DNA from: Corynebacterium tuscaniense
GTDB lineage: Bacteria; Actinomycetota; Actinomycetes; Mycobacteriales; Mycobacteriaceae
Direction of reading: 5' to 3'
DNA: 64,000 nt
Assembly (NCBI RefSeq): GCF_008693065.1
Contig: NZ_VXKH01000001.1
Coordinates: 62,001 to 126,000 of the forward strand
Each line of letters starts with the position of its first letter. Positions within the stretch are counted from its first letter, which is position 1. The notes below the pieces were generated by a model. It made no database searches and was not told where the DNA came from. It worked only from the letters and a program-made list of their open reading frames with translations. Both the position numbers and the translations under genes were made by a program. Of the stretch, positions 9,897 through 17,100 are shown piece after piece.

Positions 9897-11592
9897 TCAC
9901 CGCAAAACCCCAGGGATCCAGCACGGTTGAGGTGTTTGTAGTTTTCGGCTGTGTGAAGGAGTAAACAAGCTCGCCGCCGACGGGCACGGTGACGGGTTCG
10001 CCGGAGAAATTTGCGGCGAGCACGACATCGTCATAACCCATCGTGAGCCAACCTGCCCCGTGCTCTACCTGCAATTCACGGAGATCATCACGGGCAAGGT
10101 TGAAGTCTTTGCGGAGTGACAACAGCTTCTTGTAGGCAGAGAGCATCTGTGCAGAATCGTCCCCGAAATCCCAGTTGAGCTTCGCGGAATCGAATGTGGC
10201 GGGATCGGCTGGCTCGGGCACGGCGTCTAAGTCCCAGCCGTAGCGGGCGAATTCGTGGGCGCGACCCTCATTGGTCAGGCGCAGCAGACGTTCATCGGTG
10301 TGAGACACGAAGAAAGGGAATGGGGTCTGTGCGTAGGTCTCTTCCCCCATGAAAATCATGGGGGTGAAAGGGGAGAAGAAGATCACCGCAGCTTTCAGAG
10401 CATGTTGTGCAGGTGTCAGGTTCTGGGACGGACGATCACCTTTTGCGCGGTTGCCCACCTGGTCGTGCGTGGTGGTGTAGGTGATCAGTTTCCACGGGGG
10501 GATGCGGGTGAGGTCTAATTCTTTCCCATGGGTTCGTTCACGGAAAGACGAGTAGGTGCGGCGGAAGCGATAGCCGTTGCGCAGGGTGTCAGCGAGAATG
10601 TCTAGGCTGCCGAAATCTGCGTAGTAAGCGTTGTTTTCGCCGGTGATGAGGGTGTGGAGGGCATGGTGGACGTCGTCAAGCCACTGTGCGTCGAGCCCAT
10701 ATCCACCGTGCTCATAGTCACTGATGATGCGGGGATCATTCAGATCGGATTCAGCGATGATGATGGCACCCGTCTCATCCGCGATCAAGTTGATCTCTTC
10801 CATGATGGAGTACGCTGCGCGGTCATCATAGGAGTGCACCGCATCGAGGCGCAGACCGTCCACGTGGAATTCTTCGAGCCACTGGCGCACCGCATCGAGG
10901 ACGTACTGGCGGACCTCATCTGAATGTGCGCCGGAAAGATTGACCACATCGCCCCAACCAGTCGAGCCCATCGAGGTGTACGGGCCGAAATGCCCGTTGT
11001 AGTTGCCGTCGGGGCCAAAGTGGTTGTATACGACGTCGAGGAAGACGCTGATGTTGTGGGCATGTGCAGTGTCAACAAGTTTCTTCAGTTCGTGTGGTCC
11101 ACCGTAACCTTCGTGGACAGCGAACCAATCCACGCCGTCATAGCCCCAATTTCGCTCCCCGCCGAAAGGTTGCACGGGCATGAGCTCGATGGCGGTCACA
11201 CCGAGGTCAGCGAGATAAGCAAGCTTATCGACGACCCCCGCAAACGTCCCCTCCGGCGTAAACGTACCCACGTGAAGCTCATAGATCACCTGGCCTTGGA
11301 GCTTTTTCGGTGTCCACCCTTGATCAGTCCACGGGAAGTCCGTGCCGAAGACTTCCGATAACCCATGCACACCATCCGGCTGGCGGCGCGTGCGCGGGTC
11401 CGGAAAAGGGCCGGCCCAGTCGTTCCCATCGTGAAGGAGATAGCCGTAACGCTGGCCCGGTTCCTTGGTGATTTCGGAGACCCACCAACCTCTTTTCTTG
11501 GCTCGCTTCATCGGATGGTGGGCACTGTCCACGACAAGTTGGACGTCATGTGCACGCGGTGCCCATACTTCAAAGCGCTCGGTGGAACTCAT
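9886..11592 (-). CDS. treZ: Malto-oligosyltrehalose trehalohydrolase
   Basis: 568 residues, GH13 family. It releases trehalose from the maltooligosyl-trehalose made by TreY. An N-terminal beta-sandwich (FEVWAPRAHDVQLVVD) precedes the barrel. The GH13 regions are DVVYNHFGPDGNY, GLRLDAVH (catalytic Asp), IIIAESDLND (catalytic Glu) and TYTTTHDQVGNRA. I chose the ATG at 11592 because a TAGTGT hexamer lies 7 nt upstream (leaderless); a GTG at 11601 is the alternative. It is divergent from the IMPACT-family gene with only 30 bp between start codons, and overlaps ilvA by 11 nt at the 3' end. Confidence 0.95.
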   Translation of the reverse strand: MSSTERFEVWAPRAHDVQLVVDSAHHPMKRAKKRGWWVSEITKEPGQRYGYLLHDGNDWAGPFPDPRTRRQPDGVHGLSEVFGTDFPWTDQGWTPKKLQGQVIYELHVGTFTPEGTFAGVVDKLAYLADLGVTAIELMPVQPFGGERNWGYDGVDWFAVHEGYGGPHELKKLVDTAHAHNISVFLDVVYNHFGPDGNYNGHFGPYTSMGSTGWGDVVNLSGAHSDEVRQYVLDAVRQWLEEFHVDGLRLDAVHSYDDRAAYSIMEEINLIADETGAIIIAESDLNDPRIISDYEHGGYGLDAQWLDDVHHALHTLITGENNAYYADFGSLDILADTLRNGYRFRRTYSSFRERTHGKELDLTRIPPWKLITYTTTHDQVGNRAKGDRPSQNLTPAQHALKAAVIFFSPFTPMIFMGEETYAQTPFPFFVSHTDERLLRLTNEGRAHEFARYGWDLDAVPEPADPATFDSAKLNWDFGDDSAQMLSAYKKLLSLRKDFNLARDDLRELQVEHGAGWLTMGYDDVVLAANFSGEPVTVPVGGELVYSFTQPKTTNTSTVLDPWGFAVISR

Positions 11593-11599
11593 GAACTCC

Positions 11600-11613
11600 A
11601 CACTAAGTAAAAT
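11600..11613. promoter_or_regulatory. Back-to-back -10 hexamers of treZ and the IMPACT-family gene
   Basis: On the minus strand TAGTGT (11600-11605) is 7 nt from the treZ ATG. On the plus strand TAAAAT (11608-11613) is 9 nt from the ATG at 11623. The two hexamers are 2 bp apart, so two polymerases could not occupy both at once. Confidence 0.5.
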
Positions 11614-11622
11614 GCGGGAACG

Positions 11623-12252
11623 ATGCTTGTTTCCTACGAACTACCAGCACCTGACCTGGTTACCCATGAAATCACCATCAAACGTTCACGCTTCATCACA
11701 TGGATTACCCGTGCGGAATCCGAGGAGGAAGCGCGCGAGGTCATTGCGAAGGCGAAAGCGACCTACCCGGATGCGCGGCACCACTGCTCCGCATTCATCC
11801 TGCACGGGCAGAACCCCGTTGAACGTTCCAGTGATGATGGTGAGCCATCCGGCACTGCCGGGAAGCCCATGCTGGATGTGCTGCGCGGCTCTGGGATGCA
11901 GAACATCGTGGCGGTGGTGATCCGCTACTTCGGTGGGATCAAACTTGGGGCCGGTGGGCTGGTACATGCTTATTCGGGTGCCGTGTCCGAAACACTGGAA
12001 CATGTCGCGCGGGTAGAGAAACGTTTGCGGCACCTCGTGGCTGTGGATCTACCTTATGCTGAAGCCGGCCGAATTGAAGCGGACCTGCGCACCAGCGGCA
12101 TCGATGTGGTGGACGTCCAGTACGGTGCAGCTGCCACGTACACGCTGGGTATTGATCCGGGTGGACTGGAAAACCTCAACGAATTGCTGGCGGCACTGAC
12201 CCAAGGCACGGCAGAAGCAGTGGAAACCGGCGAGACCTGGGTGGAACGCTAA
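11623..12252 (+). CDS. IMPACT/YigZ-family protein
   Basis: 209 residues. The family core is visible: KRSRFITWITRAESEEEA near the N-terminus, HHCSAFIL, then the signature SDDGEPSGTAGKPMLDVL (about 69-86) and VVIRYFGGIKLGAGGLVHAYS (split: VIRYFGGIKLGAGG). A smaller C-terminal UPF0029-like domain follows. The bacterial members' biochemical role is not established; eukaryotic IMPACT affects translational stress control. It is divergent from treZ, and a 78-residue membrane protein gene begins 10 nt after its stop. Confidence 0.88.
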   Translation: MLVSYELPAPDLVTHEITIKRSRFITWITRAESEEEAREVIAKAKATYPDARHHCSAFILHGQNPVERSSDDGEPSGTAGKPMLDVLRGSGMQNIVAVVIRYFGGIKLGAGGLVHAYSGAVSETLEHVARVEKRLRHLVAVDLPYAEAGRIEADLRTSGIDVVDVQYGAAATYTLGIDPGGLENLNELLAALTQGTAEAVETGETWVER

Positions 12253-12255
12253 ACT
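12250..12255 (+). promoter_or_regulatory. -10 hexamer TAAACT before the 78-residue membrane protein gene
   Basis: TAAACT overlaps the stop codon of the IMPACT-family gene and ends 7 nt before the ATG at 12263, again without a ribosome site. Confidence 0.45.
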
Positions 12256-12262
12256 AAACGGC

Positions 12263-12499
12263 ATGACTTTACAGCCTCGCCCCCATAATCCGATTGAAGC
12301 GCGCAAGCAGGCAGTGCGAGAGCACTCACGCAACGCCGTAATCAGCATTGGTGGAGGTGTCGTCGGTGGCGTCGTGCTTGGCTTGATCTTCCCCTCCTTC
12401 TGGCTCTGGTTTAGCCTTGGCCTCGTTGTGGCCGTTGTCGGTGGCGTGTACAACTACGTCAAAGTCCAGCAGATTATCAACCACCAGGACGAGTACTAG
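12263..12499 (+). CDS. Small two-helix membrane protein
   Basis: 78 residues: a basic cytoplasmic N-terminus (about 1-23), then two closely spaced hydrophobic segments with glycine-rich packing (ISIGGGVVGGVVLGLIF and LWFSLGLVVAVVGGVYNYV), then a short polar tail. No family recognised. It shares one base with the next gene (TAGTG), so it is probably coupled to the S4-domain RNA-binding protein. A leaderless-type -10 lies 7 nt upstream. Confidence 0.7.
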   Translation: MTLQPRPHNPIEARKQAVREHSRNAVISIGGGVVGGVVLGLIFPSFWLWFSLGLVVAVVGGVYNYVKVQQIINHQDEY

Positions 12500-12867
12500 T
12501 GGAACCAGTCCGGATCGACGTGTGGATCTGGGCTGTGCGCATGTACAAAACCCGATCCGACGCAGCTAATGCAGTTCGCGCCGGGCATGTAAAACTCAAC
12601 GGGAACGCGGTCAAACCCTCAGCCAAGGTTGTGCCCGGGGACCGCGTCAAAGCGTGGAAAGACTACCGCGACCTTGAGTACGAAGTGGTAGAAACCATAC
12701 GCAAACGTGTCGGTGCCCCTGTTGCGCGGACCTGTTACGTCGACCATTCACCTCCACCGCCGCCGAAAGAATATTTCTATTCCATGCCCAAACGCGATCG
12801 CGGTGCGGGCCGGCCAACGAAGAAAGAACGGCGTGAGATTGACCGCCTGTTGGGAAGAGACCGCTAG
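12499..12867 (+). CDS. S4-domain RNA-binding protein, Hsp15-like
   Basis: 122 residues from a GTG that overlaps the previous stop by one base. The S4 fold covers about 5-60: RIDVWIWAVRMYKTRSDAANAVRAGHVKLNGNAVKPS, given here only by its key parts VDVW-like RIDVWIWAVR and GHVKLNGNAVKPS. A basic C-terminus (KRDRGAGRPTKKERREIDRL) follows. In E. coli, Hsp15 (HslR) binds stalled 50S subunits carrying peptidyl-tRNA, so a ribosome-rescue role is a reasonable inference. The last 4 nt overlap the 3' end of treY on the other strand. Confidence 0.88.
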   Translation: MEPVRIDVWIWAVRMYKTRSDAANAVRAGHVKLNGNAVKPSAKVVPGDRVKAWKDYRDLEYEVVETIRKRVGAPVARTCYVDHSPPPPPKEYFYSMPKRDRGAGRPTKKERREIDRLLGRDR

Positions 12868-15224
12868 GATCCTGCCACCAAGAGCGCGGTGGGAAGGTTC
12901 CCCAGAACATCACTCACTTTGACTGTTCCGGTGAACGTAGTTGTGGTCAGTCGGTTCGTCCACGTTCCAGGTGGCAACGTGACGGTGGTGGCGCCCCAGC
13001 CGCCACTGTCTTCCAAACCGAGCGGGGAGCGGGTAGCAAGCGCAATGATGTCTTTTCCGCGTGCGAGACCCACCAGATGGTGGGACGCTTCACCTTCGGC
13101 AAAAACAGCACGGTAGTTGTTGGCACTAAAGACTGCTGGTCGTTCGCGGCGGAGGCGCAAGCCTTCGTATACCACCGCCTGTTTCATCCGGTCCGCAGAA
13201 TCGGTGATGCCTTCTTCCAAGTACTGGTTGAGGGTTTGTATACGGTGAACATAATCAACAAAGCGGCGATTGTCGGGATCAACCAGGGAGAAATCAATGA
13301 ACTCTTGACCTTGGTACGTATCTGGAATCCCGGGGCCAATGAGCTGCAGGAGCTTCCGGCCGAGTGAAACCTGCACGGCACCGCGGTGGATCTCTTCAAC
13401 GAATTCCTGAATCATGCTTGTGGCTGGGCCGTCCACAACCGCGTCGATCCAGTTGGAGATCGCGTTTTCAAACGCTGTGTCATTGTCGAACCAGGTGGTG
13501 TGAACACCTGCCTCACGAACTGCTTTTTGTGCGTACGCATGAAGCCGCTGGCGGACATCGTCGGTCATGCCATCGGCGGGCCAAACACCCAGGATATTCT
13601 GAATGAGGAAGTGTGCCGTTGCTTGATCCGGGGCAGGCACGAGTGCGCTGACGTGGTGGACCAGCTCGGCGAAGGCTTTCGGGCGCTCCGTGATCTCGAT
13701 GATGCGTGCTCGTGTGTCTTCACTGCGCTTGGTGTCATGAGTAGTCAACGTCGTCATTGCGCGTGGCCACAACATTGCCCTTTCTTGTTGCAGCAGATGG
13801 AATTCTGCCGCGGACACTCCAAAGCGTCCCGGCGCGCCACCGACTTCCTGTAAGGCAATGAGTCGGCATGCACGGTAGAACAATGTGTCTTCCACACCTT
13901 TGGCCATGACAGCGCCACACACTTGGGAGAAGCCTGTTTTCGCCTCATCGTTGGCAATGAGCGCAGTGGAGATGAGGTTGAGCGCATCGCAGCGGGAGGG
14001 GAAGCGGCGAGCCATGTCGGCGATGATGGTGGATGTCGTACGGGACAGGGAGATGTAGTCCGCGCGGTACACCGGCATCGCGGCGATGAGATCAATGAGG
14101 GTTGCTTCTAACTGTTCCGTCCCATCTGCGGAGATAGCCCGGGTGAGGCGGCGGATTTCCGCGGCGAGTTCTGATTGCGCGACTTCACGCTTCAACTGGT
14201 GCTCGGCTGCCTCGATGGCAGGGGCATCCCATGTAGAACCAGATTGTTCGAGGGAGAGTATGCTCAGCGCGTCTTCGGCCTCGCGGGAAATGAAGACACC
14301 ATCGAGTTCGCGCAGAGCGTCATAGCCAGTGGTGCCATCGACAGCAAGGCGGGGATCGAGCGGCTCAGCCACACCGAGGATTTTCTCCGCAATGAGATAG
14401 CGGTCCGGCCCGATGAGTGTGCGGAGTTGGTTGAGGTAGGCAAAAGGATCAGCAAGACCGTCTGGGTGGTCAACGCGGACGCCATCGATCACGTCATCGC
14501 GGATAAGCTGGCGCAGCACTTTATGGGTGTGCTCAAACACCACGGGGTTTTCTTGGCGGATGCCGGCGAGGCCGTTGACGGAGAAGAAACGGCGGTAGGA
14601 GATGACGCCGTCACGCCAGTAATTGAGGCGATAGTGTTGTTTCGAGTACACCTCACGTGGATCATCATCCAAACTGCTGAAAGAGCCGGGGGTGAGGGGG
14701 AAATGATGGTCGTAGTAGGCGAGAACAGGTTCCTCCCCCAGCATGGTGAGCGTGAGTTTGTCCTCATCACCGGGGTCACCCAGGATGGGTAGGCCGAGTT
14801 TGCCACCGGCGCCGTTATCCTCATGCCAGTCAATGTCGAAGTAGGGCTCGAACTGCGAAGACTGTCCGTTCTTGAGCACGTCCCACCACCAGGCGTTGAG
14901 CTCTGGTGTTTCCACACCCACATGATTCGGGACGATGTCCAGGATGAGGCCCAGCCCGGCGGCGTGGGCGGTGGAAGCCAACTCTTTGAGGCCGGTCATC
15001 CCACCAAGTTCCTCATTAATCGTCGTCGGGTCTGTTACATCGTAGTTGTGATTCGAATCCGGATACGAGGTGAAGATCGGGGAGAGGTACAGGTGCGACA
15101 CTCCCAGGTCCGCTAGGTAGGGGACCACAGCGGCGGCTTCAGCAAAACCAAATCCGCGCCCCGCTGGATCAGCGTGGGGGCCACGGAGTTGAAGGCGGTA
15201 AGTGGAAGTAATCGGCCGGTCCAT
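12864..15224 (-). CDS. treY: Malto-oligosyltrehalose synthase
   Basis: 786 residues, GH13. It isomerises the reducing-end alpha-1,4 bond of maltodextrins to an alpha,alpha-1,1 bond, giving the TreZ substrate. The family blocks are present: STYRLQLRGPHAD at the N-terminus, LILDIVPNHVGVETP, DGVRVDHPDGLADP (catalytic Asp), RYLIAEKILGVAEPL (catalytic Glu) and TLTTHDTKRSEDTRAR. The C-terminus contains GIPDTYQGQEF, typical of TreY. An orphan gene is 4 nt upstream on the same strand, so the two are likely cotranscribed. It shares the trehalose route with treZ 1.3 kb away, but the pair is not adjacent. Confidence 0.96.
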   Translation of the reverse strand: MDRPITSTYRLQLRGPHADPAGRGFGFAEAAAVVPYLADLGVSHLYLSPIFTSYPDSNHNYDVTDPTTINEELGGMTGLKELASTAHAAGLGLILDIVPNHVGVETPELNAWWWDVLKNGQSSQFEPYFDIDWHEDNGAGGKLGLPILGDPGDEDKLTLTMLGEEPVLAYYDHHFPLTPGSFSSLDDDPREVYSKQHYRLNYWRDGVISYRRFFSVNGLAGIRQENPVVFEHTHKVLRQLIRDDVIDGVRVDHPDGLADPFAYLNQLRTLIGPDRYLIAEKILGVAEPLDPRLAVDGTTGYDALRELDGVFISREAEDALSILSLEQSGSTWDAPAIEAAEHQLKREVAQSELAAEIRRLTRAISADGTEQLEATLIDLIAAMPVYRADYISLSRTTSTIIADMARRFPSRCDALNLISTALIANDEAKTGFSQVCGAVMAKGVEDTLFYRACRLIALQEVGGAPGRFGVSAAEFHLLQQERAMLWPRAMTTLTTHDTKRSEDTRARIIEITERPKAFAELVHHVSALVPAPDQATAHFLIQNILGVWPADGMTDDVRQRLHAYAQKAVREAGVHTTWFDNDTAFENAISNWIDAVVDGPATSMIQEFVEEIHRGAVQVSLGRKLLQLIGPGIPDTYQGQEFIDFSLVDPDNRRFVDYVHRIQTLNQYLEEGITDSADRMKQAVVYEGLRLRRERPAVFSANNYRAVFAEGEASHHLVGLARGKDIIALATRSPLGLEDSGGWGATTVTLPPGTWTNRLTTTTFTGTVKVSDVLGNLPTALLVAGS

Positions 15225-15228
15225 GCTT

Positions 15229-15825
15229 TCACACGATAGTGCGTTTTATTGGGAAGCCGAGGGAGTACGTGAGCACAGTGGCGTAAGGGAACGTTGATGC
15301 CGCATGCTCCGCGGTGCAGTCCAGAACGAAGAGTTCACGGTGGTCACGGGTGAGATACGTGATGGACTGCTCGGGCTTTAAAACACCCAAGAAATGCCGG
15401 TGCAACATTTGAAAAGTTTTTGGATGAGCTAGCCAAGACGTGGCGGGTTCGCCTTTGACCTCCAAACCACGGGGAGATTTGGGGCCGAGGCTGAAGCTAG
15501 AATTACGTACATCAAAATGCACTGTGTACGGATCACGTTGAGCAGCCAACAACTTCAGCGCCGCGGAATCCCACGCTTGGCGCACAGTGAGCCCACGGCG
15601 CCCAAGTTCCACGTGGTCCACAGCGTTGCCGACTGAATCTAACAGCCTAGTGGCGTGGTCGCGGGAAAGGTTAATAGTCACAGGCCCATCCCATTCATCG
15701 CTGATCACGGCGGACGTACGTGGGGTGAGGAAGGCTGAAAGATCCGTCGCGGGGCTCAGGACAGTGTGCGCGCGCTTGACGGTCTCAATGTCGGAAGAAG
15801 CAAGAACTGAAGTAGCAATAGTCAT
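15229..15825 (-). CDS. Conserved-looking orphan protein upstream of treY
   Basis: 198 residues, no domain recognised. It is soluble in appearance, with mixed alpha/beta composition and no signal peptide or membrane helix. The ATG has AAGGA close upstream (spacing about 3). The stop lies 4 nt before the treY start, so treY is probably translated from the same message. The C-terminal half (HRHFLGVLKPEQSITYLTRD and FVLDCTAEHAASTFPYATVL) is the most structured part. Position suggests a link to trehalose metabolism, but that is context only. Confidence 0.6.
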   Translation of the reverse strand: MTIATSVLASSDIETVKRAHTVLSPATDLSAFLTPRTSAVISDEWDGPVTINLSRDHATRLLDSVGNAVDHVELGRRGLTVRQAWDSAALKLLAAQRDPYTVHFDVRNSSFSLGPKSPRGLEVKGEPATSWLAHPKTFQMLHRHFLGVLKPEQSITYLTRDHRELFVLDCTAEHAASTFPYATVLTYSLGFPIKRTIV

Positions 15826-15849
15826 ACTTCCTTAGACTGCTTCTGGCCT

Positions 15850-17100
15850 TTATTCGGTTCCCTGACTTTCCAAATCAAGTACAGAGTAGAGTTTTTCTGC
15901 AGGCCAGATCTCAATTTCTTGGCCCTTTTCTATGAGTTCGCGGGCGCGTTTCTCCTTCGACGTCGTGGTTGCCCACGCACCGGCGACCACAATGGTGGTC
16001 TTCTTGGTCACGTTTTTGCCTACTTGTCCACCTTGGGCAGCAATGCCATTCCACAGCTCACCTTTGTCGTAGGGCTCAAATTCGCCGGTGAGTGTGACGT
16101 TCTGCCCATACAGTGGTGCGTTCGGGTCGGCGTTAGGGTTCGGCTCCGGGATGGTGTCGGGGGTTGCTACGGCCTGCCAGGGAGCTGGCTTTTGTTTCTT
16201 CCGTTGGCCACGGAATTCCTTCAATACTGGGGTCACTTTGTCAGCACTGATAGACCCAAGTTGGAATCCGGAATCAGTTACGTAATCATTGACCGGTCCC
16301 GAGTACTTCGCGCGACGGGCAAGCCCGACCATGATCCCCGCGCATGCAGCAGCGTCCGCAACAGCATCATGGTGTCTATCCAAGGCAATGCCAAAGAATT
16401 CAGCCAACGTGGGCAGACGGTGGTTGGACACATCAAGATTTACAGCCCGCGCGTGCGCCAAAGAGCATGCAAAGTTCAGGTGTGGGACCTCAACGCCGGA
16501 TGCCTGCGCCGCATATCGTAGGGCCGAAGCATCAAAATAAGCGTTGTGGGCAACGACGGTGTGATCGCCGATGTACTCAAAGACACGGGGGAGGATTTCG
16601 CTTATCGACGGTTCATTGGCCACATCGTCCGCCGTGATGCCGTGGCAGGCCACGTTGGCATCGTCGAAAAGCGAAAGCTGCTCGGGCGGACGACACAACC
16701 ACCCTTGTTTGTTGGTGATGATTCCATCTATGACGGTGACAACGCCGATCTGGCAGACCGAGCCCCAGTTCTGGTTTGCAGTTTCCACATCGAGTGCAAC
16801 AAAGTTGAAACCCGCAATTGCGTCGAGGTTGATTGTTTCACCACGTTGAGCGGCATCGATTACCGCACGCAGTTGTTCTGGGCCTTCCGTATCGCCGGGG
16901 GCGAAACGGATCGGCGTAGTACCGATGGTGACAGTGGATTCATCCCACCGGTCACCCGCGTGAACACTCACATCATCGATGTCCACGAGTGGAATGATGG
17001 TCGGTTCAGAGGAACCAAGCAGTGCTGCCTCAAGTGGCGCGGGATGGATCTCAACAGCAGAACCTGTCACCGCGAGGCGAGCGCCGTGGGCAGTGATCAT
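15850..17100 (-). CDS. DEDDh 3'-5' exonuclease with PH-like N-terminus and C-terminal BRCT domain
   Basis: 416 residues. About 1-90 form a small beta-rich domain reminiscent of PH-like/DUF4429 modules (my inference). The DnaQ-type exonuclease spans about 97-260: Exo I FVALDVETAN (D104, E106), Exo II VVAHNAYFDASAL (D190), Exo III HHDAVADAAA (H244, D249). All four acidic residues and the histidine are present, so it should be active. After a basic, Pro-rich linker, a BRCT domain (about 330-406, YGQNVTLTGEF to IWPAEKLYSVL) resembles that of NAD-dependent DNA ligase. It probably trims DNA ends in repair. Its ATG overlaps the glgX stop (ATGA). Confidence 0.88.
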   Translation of the reverse strand: MITAHGARLAVTGSAVEIHPAPLEAALLGSSEPTIIPLVDIDDVSVHAGDRWDESTVTIGTTPIRFAPGDTEGPEQLRAVIDAAQRGETINLDAIAGFNFVALDVETANQNWGSVCQIGVVTVIDGIITNKQGWLCRPPEQLSLFDDANVACHGITADDVANEPSISEILPRVFEYIGDHTVVAHNAYFDASALRYAAQASGVEVPHLNFACSLAHARAVNLDVSNHRLPTLAEFFGIALDRHHDAVADAAACAGIMVGLARRAKYSGPVNDYVTDSGFQLGSISADKVTPVLKEFRGQRKKQKPAPWQAVATPDTIPEPNPNADPNAPLYGQNVTLTGEFEPYDKGELWNGIAAQGGQVGKNVTKKTTIVVAGAWATTTSKEKRARELIEKGQEIEIWPAEKLYSVLDLESQGTE

